From Brevibacillus sp. (lineage in GTDB: Bacteria; Bacillota; Bacilli; Brevibacillales; Brevibacillaceae), in NCBI GenBank assembly GCA_029240815.1, contig JARDZO010000072.1, positions 1-20,349 on the forward strand: a stretch of 20,349 nt of DNA, given 5' to 3'. The notes below the pieces were generated by a model. That model was not told the origin of the DNA and did not search any database. It saw only the letters and a program-made list of their open reading frames with translations. Below, in pieces: positions 14,588 to 20,349 of the stretch. The position numbers and the translations under genes were made by a program. How positions within the stretch are numbered: position 1 is the stretch's first letter; each line of letters starts with the position of its first letter.

Positions 14588-15403
14588 ATGACCATTCGCA
14601 AAGCACTCACGATCGCCGGTTCAGATACAAGCGGCGGTGCTGGCCTCCAGGCTGACCTCAAAACCTTTCAGGAGCTCGGCGTCTTCGGTATGACCGCCCT
14701 CACCGTAATCGTCGCTCAGGATCCACACAACGGCTGGTTTCACGATGTGTTTCCGATTGATGTAGCCGTTCTGGAAAAACAGCTCGAAACCGTACTCACC
14801 GGGATTGGCGTAGACGCGACAAAAACAGGCATGCTCGGTACGACAGAGCTGGTTGAATTGGCAGCCCGCAAAATTGAACAATTCCAGCTGAAAAATGTTG
14901 TAGTCGACCCTGTAATGATTTGCAAGGGCGCAGACGAAGCTCTCCACCCGGAAATCGCGATCAGCCTGCGTGAAGTTCTGTTGCCACGTGCAACGGTAGC
15001 AACACCAAACCTTTTCGAAGCAGGGATTTTGAGCGGATTAGGCGCGCTGAAGAGCGTTGACGATATGAAAGAAGCGGCTAAACGTATTCATGATTTCGGA
15101 ACGGCTTATGTAGTTGTGAAAGGCGGCAGCAAGCTGCAGCATGGCCATGCCGTTGACGTTTACTTCGACGGTCAATCTGTGGAAGTGCTGGAATCAGAAC
15201 GCTTTGACACGACCTATACTCACGGCGCAGGCTGCACCTATTCTGCTGCGATCTGTGCGGAACTGGCAAAAGGAAGCTCTGTTCGTGATGCTGTTGCGGT
15301 AGCGAAAGATTTCATCACGGAAGCAATCCGTCACTCGTTTGCCCTCAATCAGTATGTAGGACCAACCAACCACGGAGCTTACCGCCGTTCCAAGCAAGCC
15401 TAA
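14588..15403 (+). CDS. pdxK: Pyridoxine/pyridoxal/pyridoxamine kinase (ThiD-like PdxK)
   Basis: A ribokinase-fold kinase that phosphorylates the 5'-hydroxyl of B6 vitamers for PLP salvage. The 271 residues equal the usual length of B. subtilis-type PdxK, and the sequence follows it closely: KALTIAGSDTSGGAGLQADL (5-24), KTGMLGTTELVELAA (79-93), VVVDPVMICKGADEAL (104-119), ATPNLFEAGILSG (138-150) and THGAGCTYSAA (211-221). C112 in the lid and C216 in the anion hole correspond to the cysteine pair described for staphylococcal ThiD-like PLP kinases. ThiD (HMP-P kinase) is the main alternative; the ICKGADE lid favours PdxK. I start at MTIRKA, with GGGAG nine bases ahead; an ATG two codons earlier is too close to it. 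Single-gene unit with its own promoter and terminator. Confidence 0.95.
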   Translation: MTIRKALTIAGSDTSGGAGLQADLKTFQELGVFGMTALTVIVAQDPHNGWFHDVFPIDVAVLEKQLETVLTGIGVDATKTGMLGTTELVELAARKIEQFQLKNVVVDPVMICKGADEALHPEIAISLREVLLPRATVATPNLFEAGILSGLGALKSVDDMKEAAKRIHDFGTAYVVVKGGSKLQHGHAVDVYFDGQSVEVLESERFDTTYTHGAGCTYSAAICAELAKGSSVRDAVAVAKDFITEAIRHSFALNQYVGPTNHGAYRRSKQA

Positions 15404-15425
15404 GAATTATTGCCTGTTCGTAGTC

Positions 15426-15480
15426 AAAAAAACTCCTGATGAGATTGGCATTTCGCCTCGTCTCGTCAGGAGTTTTCTTT
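15426..15480. terminator. Bidirectional terminator between pdxK and rarD
   Basis: AAAACTCCTGATGAGA (15429-15444) pairs over 16 positions, one of them a G-T wobble, with TCTCGTCAGGAGTTTT (15461-15476). The loop holds a small GGC/GCC hairpin. T-rich tails exist on both strands (TTTTCTTTT on plus, seven T on minus), fitting the converging genes. Confidence 0.92.
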
Positions 15481-15487
15481 TGGGGAT

Positions 15488-16396
15488 TTATGCTTGTTTT
15501 TTGATGGCTACCTCAGAATTCATCTGAACAGAGCCTGTTTTCTTTCTCATCGAACTAATTGTAAAAACAAGTAACGCTCCCCAGATGAGGGAGAAGCTGA
15601 CCAGATGCGTCGTCGTAAACTTTTCACCGAACAAAAAGACCGCACTCAGCAGCTGAATCGTGGGTGACAAATATTGAATGAAGCCGAGCGTAGACAGCGG
15701 CAACCGCTTTGTCGCCTGCGCGAACCAATAAAGCGGCATGGCCGTACCCACACCTGCGAGTGCCAGCATTGCGAGCTTCCAACCCTCCAGCTCTAGAGCG
15801 GTCCCCGTACCGTTCACTTGCAGCATGATTATATAGATCAACGCGATCGGGGCCACAAAGATGGTCTCCCACGCCAGCCCAATCATCGCTTCGAGATTGA
15901 CTATTTTTTTAGCCAATCCGTAAAAAGCAAAAGTTAACGCAAGCGACAGCGCGACCCATGGCATTTGCCCGTACCGAACGGTGATATAGAGAACACCAAG
16001 TGCGGCCATTCCCAAAGCGACCCATTGCCCTACACGGAGCTTTTCCTTCAAAAACACTACTCCCAACAGCACGCTGATCAATGGGTTCATGTAATAACCG
16101 AGACTGGTCTCCATCACCTGGTTGCTATTCACTGCCCAGATGTAGATCAGCCAGTTAGCACTGATCAACAGCGAGCAGAGCAATAAAGCACCTTTCATTT
16201 TGAGTCCGGGAGCAGCCTCCCATAATTTGCGCCAACGCTTCGTAATAACAATCATGATAAGGACAAAAATAAGCGACCACACGATGCGATGCGCGAGAAT
16301 TTCCCACGCCCCCATGCTTTGAAAAAGCTTCCAATAGACAGGAAGCAATCCCCAAGCAAAATACGCGATAATCCCGTACAGGACTCCTTGTTTCAT
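15488..16396 (-). CDS. rarD: RarD-type EamA family transporter
   Basis: A 302-residue integral membrane protein with ten predicted helices, belonging to the drug/metabolite transporter superfamily. RarD landmarks are MKQGVLYGIIAYFAWGLLPV at the N terminus, QSMGAWEILAHRIVWSL, LLISANWLIYIWAVNSN, METSLGYYMNPLISVLLGV and LSTLGFIQYLSPTIQLLSAV. RarD proteins were named for a chloramphenicol-sensitivity phenotype in Pseudomonas, but the transported substrate is not settled. I start at MKQG because GGAGGC lies eight bases before it; an ATG six codons upstream has only GGGGAA. It is divergent from a second EamA transporter with 262 bp between, containing repeated GCTAC boxes. GATAAT on the minus strand near 16470 could be its -10, without a good -35. 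Confidence 0.93.
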   Translation of the reverse strand: MKQGVLYGIIAYFAWGLLPVYWKLFQSMGAWEILAHRIVWSLIFVLIMIVITKRWRKLWEAAPGLKMKGALLLCSLLISANWLIYIWAVNSNQVMETSLGYYMNPLISVLLGVVFLKEKLRVGQWVALGMAALGVLYITVRYGQMPWVALSLALTFAFYGLAKKIVNLEAMIGLAWETIFVAPIALIYIIMLQVNGTGTALELEGWKLAMLALAGVGTAMPLYWFAQATKRLPLSTLGFIQYLSPTIQLLSAVFLFGEKFTTTHLVSFSLIWGALLVFTISSMRKKTGSVQMNSEVAIKKQA

Positions 16397-16486
16397 CTCT
16401 TTTGCCTCCAACATTTCCCCGTCTTATGGTAGTAGTGTAACGGAATTGTGACCGTATCGCTATGTATTATCAGCGAGTATACAACT

Positions 16487-16590
16487 GCTACACATTTTAG
16501 TCCGCTACTATGGTAACAAAGCAGCAGAGTAGCATAGCATTTTGCTACCAGAGCAGTCCGATAAAGCGATCCGCAAAATTTCATTGTAGC
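16487..16590. repeat. Cluster of GCTAC/GTAGC boxes between two transporter genes
   Basis: Five copies occur: GCTAC at 16487, 16504 and 16544, and GTAGC at 16529 and 16586. They form inverted pairs, GCTACT/AGTAGC (16504-16509 and 16528-16533) and GTAGCA/TGCTAC (16529-16534 and 16543-16548). The last copy overlaps the -35 of the plus-strand EamA gene. The arrangement suggests an operator region for a dimeric regulator; none is encoded next to it. Confidence 0.45.
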
Positions 16591-16612
16591 AATAATTCAC
16601 CTATAGTACAAT
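16584..16612 (+). promoter_or_regulatory. Sigma-A promoter for the plus-strand EamA gene
   Basis: TTGTAG (16584-16589), a 17-base spacer and TACAAT (16607-16612) match the consensus well, 46 bases before the start codon. The -35 overlaps a GTAGC box of the upstream cluster. Confidence 0.7.
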
Positions 16613-16658
16613 AGTCATTATTCGTTCGAGTTCACTATTTTGGAAAGGAATTTCACCT

Positions 16659-17567
16659 ATGACATACTGGAAATCCGTCCTATTGGTTTTATTGGGAGCT
16701 TGCAGCTACGGCGTCCTTTCATTATTTATGAAGCAATCATTCCAATATGGATTCACTCCCTATGAAATGAGCAGCAGCCAATTGATTTTCGGTGGAATGA
16801 TCATGTCCATCATGGCTCTCTTCTTTTCCAAACAGAGATTCCGTTTGAAATACGTGCTGATCCTGGTTCCAGTCAGCCTAATGATGGCATCCTCTAGCTT
16901 CTTTTACCACCAAGCGGTTAGCCAAATGTCTGCGTCGTTGGCCATTGTCTTTTTCTTTCAGTTCACTTGGATCGGCGTCTTGCTGGAATCCATTGCACAG
17001 CGCACATGGCCTTCCCCTGCAAAATGGGTATCGATCGTCATGCTGGGAATGGGAACAGTCCTTGCGAGCGGACTAGGAGAGTCAGGGCTGCAAACGATCA
17101 GCTTGACTGGCTTGGCATGCGGCCTTTTGTCTGGAGCAACGTTTGCCTTCGTCATCTTTTTTAGCGGTCGTATTCTTGCGGATATGAATCCGTACTTGCG
17201 TAGTGCGATCTCCATAAGCTTGGCAGCGATCATGATCTCGATCGTTTATCCACCAACGTTTCTGATCAACGGTCGTTTGTGGGAAGGATTGTTGCCTTTT
17301 GGCCTGCTCGTCGCTCTCTTCGGGTCAGTCATTCCCATCTTTTGCTTGTCTGTTGGGGTTCCTCGAATCGGTAATGGACTCGCTACCATACTCAGTGCGG
17401 CAGAATTGCCAGCAGTCGTTCTTTTGTCCAGCTTTGTCCTGCATGAGACGGTTACGTTGTCGCAATGGGGCGGCGTCCTGATGATTCTGGCAGCGATCGG
17501 AGTCCCGCAAATCAAGTGGAAACAGCTGTTTATGCCCACTCAGACTGTTCATAAAAAAAGTGCATGA
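16659..17567 (+). CDS. EamA/DMT family transporter
   Basis: A 302-residue membrane protein with ten predicted helices in two EamA repeats (about 4-140 and 150-292). The N terminus SVLLVLLGACSYGVLSLFMK and the mid-repeat SFFYHQAVSQMSASLAIVFF fit the drug/metabolite exporter superfamily, as does PLFGSV-like VALFGSVIPIFCLSVGVPRI followed by LSAAELPAVVLLSSFVLHE. These usually export amino acids, nucleosides or other small metabolites; the substrate here is unknown. AAAGGA lies nine bases before the ATG, and a promoter is present 46 bases upstream. It is distinct from the neighbouring RarD and not a recent duplicate of it. A long hairpin ends the unit. Confidence 0.9.
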   Translation: MTYWKSVLLVLLGACSYGVLSLFMKQSFQYGFTPYEMSSSQLIFGGMIMSIMALFFSKQRFRLKYVLILVPVSLMMASSSFFYHQAVSQMSASLAIVFFFQFTWIGVLLESIAQRTWPSPAKWVSIVMLGMGTVLASGLGESGLQTISLTGLACGLLSGATFAFVIFFSGRILADMNPYLRSAISISLAAIMISIVYPPTFLINGRLWEGLLPFGLLVALFGSVIPIFCLSVGVPRIGNGLATILSAAELPAVVLLSSFVLHETVTLSQWGGVLMILAAIGVPQIKWKQLFMPTQTVHKKSA

Positions 17568-17572
17568 CTTCC

Positions 17573-17620
17573 AAAGGAAAAGGCGTGTGGAACTGAATGT
17601 TCCTGCACGCCTTTTCCTTT
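17573..17620. terminator. Long hairpin terminator between converging genes
   Basis: A perfect 15-bp stem, AAAGGAAAAGGCGTG (17573-17587) against CACGCCTTTTCCTTT (17606-17620), with a loop that folds further through GGAAC/GTTCC. It begins five bases after the EamA stop and its right arm reaches the stop codon of the opposing gene. T residues lie inside the arms rather than after them, so efficiency is uncertain. Confidence 0.75.
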
Positions 17621-17951
17621 ATACTTTCCCATTGTTATGTTGCTGTATGGCCACATCCAGAGCCGATGCAGCACGCGGCCACCCAACATAGAAAGAAAGA
17701 TGGGTAATCACTTCCACCAATTCTTCATCCGTAATTCCGTTTTCTTTAGCCAGCCCGAGATGATATTTTAGCTGATTCGTATGCTCGCCAGCTACCAGGG
17801 CGGCCACAGTAATCAAGCTCCTCTCCCTCAGCGACAATTCTTCTCTTCGCCATACGTCCCCGAATAACACTTCCTCTGTATATTTGACAAAAGCGGGCGC
17901 TACCTCTCCCATGGTTTCACGCGCAATCGATTTTATCGCTCTATGTGCCAT
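17619..17951 (-). CDS. Carboxymuconolactone decarboxylase family protein
   Basis: A 110-residue all-helical protein of the CMD/AhpD superfamily, PcaC-like branch. It has a segment LSLRERSLITVAALVAGEHT (59-78 approximately), then NQLKYHLGLAKENGITDEEL and VEVITHLSFYVGWPRAASAL, matching the R..E..T/H..nG.t.eE/Y.G.P pattern of 4-carboxymuconolactone decarboxylase. No CxxC is present, so AhpD-type peroxidase activity is unlikely. I start at MAHRAIKS, five bases after AGGGA; the frame extends 42 codons further upstream but that part overlaps the tautomerase gene and reads as noncoding. It follows the tautomerase by 29 bases, so the two probably share a transcript under the divergent LysR gene. Reaction not deduced; an aromatic or quinone-related role is a guess. 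Confidence 0.85.
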   Translation of the reverse strand: MAHRAIKSIARETMGEVAPAFVKYTEEVLFGDVWRREELSLRERSLITVAALVAGEHTNQLKYHLGLAKENGITDEELVEVITHLSFYVGWPRAASALDVAIQQHNNGKV

Positions 17952-17980
17952 CCGAATCCCTGCTTTCTGGAGTTTTGAAG

Positions 17981-18367
17981 TTACTGAATCATTTGAGCTT
18001 GGCCATTTCCAAACGTCCAATCTTCCAATTCTGTCTCCACCAATACGGCAAATACATCTTCTTTCCTGATGTTGCATTGGGAAGACAGTCGCTCCGCTAA
18101 CGACTCGTAAAAACTGCGTTTTTGCTCTCTGGACCGTCCAGAACCCAACGTCACTTGAATGAACAGCAACTGATCCGATCTGCTTACATTCAAGTAGTTC
18201 TTGCTGTAGTAAAACTCATTTCTTTTATGTGCATGGAACACTTGGAAATAGTCGTCTGCCGGTACATGAAAATGTTCTGTAAGAGCGTCCATAATGCATT
18301 GGCTAATGACCGGCAATGCAGCCTCTTCATGCTGACCTTCTTGATAACTCACTCGTATGAATGGCAT
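17981..18367 (-). CDS. Tautomerase family protein
   Basis: A 128-residue tautomerase-superfamily protein. Proline follows the initiator Met (MPFIRVSYQEG), giving the N-terminal catalytic Pro1 after Met removal, and SREQKRSFYESLAERL is the typical helix of the second beta-alpha-beta unit. The length is about twice that of 4-oxalocrotonate tautomerase, consistent with two fused units, and VFAVLVETELEDWTFGNG resembles the C-terminal region of YusQ-like and MSAD-like members. GAGGAGG lies eight bases before the ATG. It is the first gene of a two-gene unit with a CMD-family protein and is divergent from a LysR regulator across 110 bp. Substrate unknown. Confidence 0.88.
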   Translation of the reverse strand: MPFIRVSYQEGQHEEAALPVISQCIMDALTEHFHVPADDYFQVFHAHKRNEFYYSKNYLNVSRSDQLLFIQVTLGSGRSREQKRSFYESLAERLSSQCNIRKEDVFAVLVETELEDWTFGNGQAQMIQ

Positions 18368-18399
18368 CTGGCATACCTCCTCGTTTGTGGTACTTTGAT

Positions 18400-18428
18400 T
18401 TTACATCCATCTAATCCATCTGTATAAT
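18400..18428 (+). promoter_or_regulatory. Strong sigma-A promoter for the LysR gene
   Basis: TTTACA (18400-18405), exactly 17 bases, then a perfect TATAAT (18423-18428). The -10 lies within the left arm of a long dyad, so binding there would block the promoter, as expected for LysR autorepression. Confidence 0.75.
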
Positions 18429-18466
18429 TGATAATAATATAAAATAAATTCAATTTTATAGATGGA
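18407..18466. promoter_or_regulatory. Probable LysR operator: long dyad plus repeated CCATCT boxes
   Basis: CCATCTGTATAATTGA (18416-18431) and TCAATTTTATAGATGG (18450-18465) form an inverted repeat with 14 of 16 positions matching and an 18-base AT-rich centre. A third box, CCATCT at 18407-18412, is a direct repeat nine bases upstream. The region lies between the LysR gene and its divergent neighbours, the classical place for LysR control. Confidence 0.7.
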
Positions 18467-18477
18467 GATGATTTCCA

Positions 18478-19383
18478 ATGGATGTGAAGGAATTGATCAC
18501 GTTTCGTACGATCATCGAAGAAGGCTCTTTTTCGAAGGCAGCGGCAAAATTGAATTATGCGCAATCGACCGTGACCAATCAGGTTCAACGCCTGGAAAAA
18601 GAATTGGGCTTCAAATTGTTCAAGCGTGGCTGGGATGCCGTACTGACCGAAGCAGGCAGCGTATACGCCAATGAGGTGGAGGGTCTAATCAACCATTGGA
18701 ATTATGTACGGGATCAGGCCAAGTCGCTGGAAAAAGAGGAGATCGGAACGCTGGATATCGGAGTCATTGAAGCCGTCGCTGATCGGGTCTTGCCAGCTGT
18801 ATTGCAACGCTTCCGAGAGCAAAAACCATTGATTCAGTGCCGCTTTCTCGTAGGGAATACCGACACGCTCTCTAACGCTTTAGCAAAACAATCACTCGAC
18901 CTGGCAATTTGCGGAGAACCTCATTCCCGCCCATCCTTTCACTTTGAACCCGTCAATCAGGAGCACATCACGTTTATCGTTGGCAAAAACCATCCTTTCG
19001 CCAATCGACAGGAGCTGGCACTAGGAGACTTGTTCGAATATCCGCTTTTTGTGGGCGGCGAAAACTGTCTGTACCATCTGCAGTTGGCAAAAGAGCTCTC
19101 TTCGTTTCCGAACATGCCCTTTTCCCATACAGTCAGTCAGCTCTCAGCTATTCCCTCATTCATTCTAGCCATTCCAGCGGTGGGTGCCGTACTCTCCTCA
19201 ACACCTCTTCCGCCTGAAACGATCCCGATACCGATCCCTCTCGCCCAACCCTCAATTCCCATCGGCATCCTGCAGAATCTTCATCAAATGGAGTATGTGT
19301 CCACTACCAAACGTTTGTTTATCCAGCTCGTGAAAGAAGAGCTTTCTAGGAACAACTCCCCAAAAAAGAGCAGGAAGCCGTAG
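18478..19383 (+). CDS. LysR family transcriptional regulator
   Basis: A 301-residue LysR regulator. The N-terminal winged helix-turn-helix is clear: LITFRTIIEEGSFSKAAAKL (6-25), then NYAQSTVTNQVQRLEKELGF (26-45) and LFKRGWDAVLTEAG. It is followed by a linker helix and a periplasmic-binding-protein-like effector domain (about 90-290) starting at IGTLDIGVIEAVADRVLP. The C-terminal tail is basic (SPKKSRKP). GGAG lies ten bases before the ATG. It is divergent from the tautomerase-CMD pair and probably regulates it and itself through the dyad in the 110-bp gap. The tautomerase/LysR pairing recalls the yusQ-yusT neighbourhood of B. subtilis, from memory only. The last codons lie within a terminator of the opposing gene. 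Confidence 0.93.
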   Translation: MDVKELITFRTIIEEGSFSKAAAKLNYAQSTVTNQVQRLEKELGFKLFKRGWDAVLTEAGSVYANEVEGLINHWNYVRDQAKSLEKEEIGTLDIGVIEAVADRVLPAVLQRFREQKPLIQCRFLVGNTDTLSNALAKQSLDLAICGEPHSRPSFHFEPVNQEHITFIVGKNHPFANRQELALGDLFEYPLFVGGENCLYHLQLAKELSSFPNMPFSHTVSQLSAIPSFILAIPAVGAVLSSTPLPPETIPIPIPLAQPSIPIGILQNLHQMEYVSTTKRLFIQLVKEELSRNNSPKKSRKP

Positions 19384-19393
19384 CTCCTGCTCT
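19361..19393 (-). terminator. Terminator of the FecCD permease gene, inside the LysR 3' end
   Basis: AGAGCAGGA (19367-19375) pairs perfectly with TCCTGCTCT (19385-19393) and is followed on the minus strand by six T residues (19367-19362). Most of it lies within the final codons of the LysR gene. Confidence 0.85.
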
Positions 19394-19405
19394 CATGTAA
19401 CTTCT

Positions 19406-20349
19406 CTATTTCTTCCACAACAAATACAAAAAATAAGGTGCTCCTATCAAGGCAACCATGATCCCTGCCGGAATTCCATCCGGATCTGCGAGATTGCGTC
19501 CGATGGTATCAGCGACGAGTAACAGCCAGCCTCCGAGGACGATGGCCATCGGGACACTTAGCTGATGGCGCGGCCCCACCAGTGCTTTGGCAAGGTGAGG
19601 TGCCAACAGTCCGATAAACGCGATCCCTCCTGTCACCGAAACAGCTGCTGCAGCCAAGGCGACTGCGGCCAGCAACAGGACAAGTCGTTCTTTTTCAACT
19701 GAGAGACCTACTCCAATGGCAACAGGTTCATTTAACGACAATAGATTCAGGCGATTGGCTTTGTAGAGCGCAAATGGAATGAGTACGGCAAGCCAGGGCA
19801 GAATGGCCCAGATAAACGGCCAATCGGCCCCCCAAATGTTTCCCGCAAGCCACTTGGCAATGAAGTCGACTTTTGCACGTTCGGCAGATGAGATGAGTAC
19901 GATCATCACCCCTGAGAGCGCCATGGAAAAGCCGACCCCAATCAGTACGACCTTTACCGGCTGAAGCCCCATACTCCTGCTGTAGGAGAAGAAATATATG
20001 CACGTCGCCGTAAGCATGGCTCCTGCAAACGCTATGAGCGGCAGCATGTACGCAAAGGATCCGGCTTCAATCGGGTAATACAAAAAGAACAGTGCGATTG
20101 CTACGCCGGCACCTGAGTTGATACCGATTACTCCTGGTTCTGCGAGATCATTTCTCGTGACCCCTTGCAGGATTGCTCCTGACAGAGCCAATGCCATTCC
20201 TGCTAGCCAGGTAATGATCAATCTCGGTAAGCGAATCTGGAATAAGACAAACTCTTCTTTAAACGTCCCCTGTCCTATCAATGTGGGAATCAAGCGGTTG
20301 TAAGACAAGGACGAGTAACCCATGCCCATTCCGATCACGACGACTGCCG
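19406..20349 (-). CDS. FecCD-type iron-siderophore ABC permease (5' end beyond right edge)
   Basis: A membrane permease of the BtuC/FecCD family that imports ferric siderophores, heme or cobalamin with an ATPase and a binding protein. Family landmarks are FQIRLPRLIITWLAGMALAL, LSGAILQGVTRNDLAEPGVIGINSGA (the ATPase-facing and highly conserved region), FSMALSGVMIVLISS, WLAGNIWGADW, GGIAFIGLLAPHLAKALVGPRH and ADPDGIPAGIMVALIGAPYF near the end. The frame remains open through the window edge, reading AVVVIGMGMGY before the first possible internal start. Full-length members have about 330-350 residues, so roughly 20-30 are missing and the gene is partial. Upstream partners would lie to the right, outside the window. 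A terminator directly follows the stop, so this is the last gene of its unit. Confidence 0.93.
   Translation of the reverse strand, partial: AVVVIGMGMGYSSLSYNRLIPTLIGQGTFKEEFVLFQIRLPRLIITWLAGMALALSGAILQGVTRNDLAEPGVIGINSGAGVAIALFFLYYPIEAGSFAYMLPLIAFAGAMLTATCIYFFSYSRSMGLQPVKVVLIGVGFSMALSGVMIVLISSAERAKVDFIAKWLAGNIWGADWPFIWAILPWLAVLIPFALYKANRLNLLSLNEPVAIGVGLSVEKERLVLLLAAVALAAAAVSVTGGIAFIGLLAPHLAKALVGPRHQLSVPMAIVLGGWLLLVADTIGRNLADPDGIPAGIMVALIGAPYFLYLLWKK

Noticed and set aside
17952..18077. N-terminal extension of the CMD-family protein
   Set aside because: It would overlap the tautomerase gene by about 97 bases and reads as basic noncoding sequence; a good ribosome site precedes the internal ATG instead.

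Overview
The window looks like a chromosomal segment of a Brevibacillus-type member of the Bacillota. Ribosome binding sites are strong (AAGGAGG class), GTG starts are frequent, and DapH, PdxK, RarD and EcsC-type proteins resemble their Bacillus relatives. DAP is made by the acetylase route, controlled by a Bacillus-style lysine riboswitch. The genus is an inference from protein flavour. I see no phage, insertion sequence, CRISPR array, rRNA or tRNA.

Left part (1-4800): a clipped minus-strand gene at the edge, a small secreted protein, then a minus-strand operon read dapH > class III aminotransferase > N-acetyl-diaminopimelate deacetylase. These would supply three consecutive steps from tetrahydrodipicolinate to L,L-diaminopimelate. 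The operon is preceded by a complete L-box lysine riboswitch whose terminator stem closes just before the dapH ribosome binding site, and it ends at its own terminator. Behind the riboswitch, on the plus strand, lies about 200 bp that looks like the tail of a decayed gene.

Middle (4800-10260): a RimJ/RimL-type GNAT acetyltransferase runs plus-ward into an EcsC-family gene that overlaps it tail to tail. EcsC follows a 62-aa hypothetical gene and a large secreted protein with Ig-like repeats. Divergently, a SAM methyltransferase is translationally coupled (ATGA overlap) to an Asp/Glu-racemase-like protein that lacks the second cysteine.

Right-middle (10280-14450): a minus-strand MacB/YknXYZ-type export operon (ATPase > permease > adaptor) in which the adaptor carries two full barrel-sandwich/hairpin units in tandem. 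Next to it, on the plus strand, is a 56-aa ORF with its own promoter and terminator.

Right part (14450-20349): pdxK (vitamin B6 kinase), rarD and another EamA transporter arranged divergently around a region rich in GCTAC/GTAGC boxes. Then a tautomerase-carboxymuconolactone-decarboxylase-family pair diverges from a LysR regulator across a long dyad. Last comes a FecCD siderophore permease cut off by the right edge.

Most genes are ordinary housekeeping or accessory genes. The points most worth following are the class III aminotransferase in the DAP operon, the duplicated adaptor, the LysR dyad, and the free-standing 56-aa gene.
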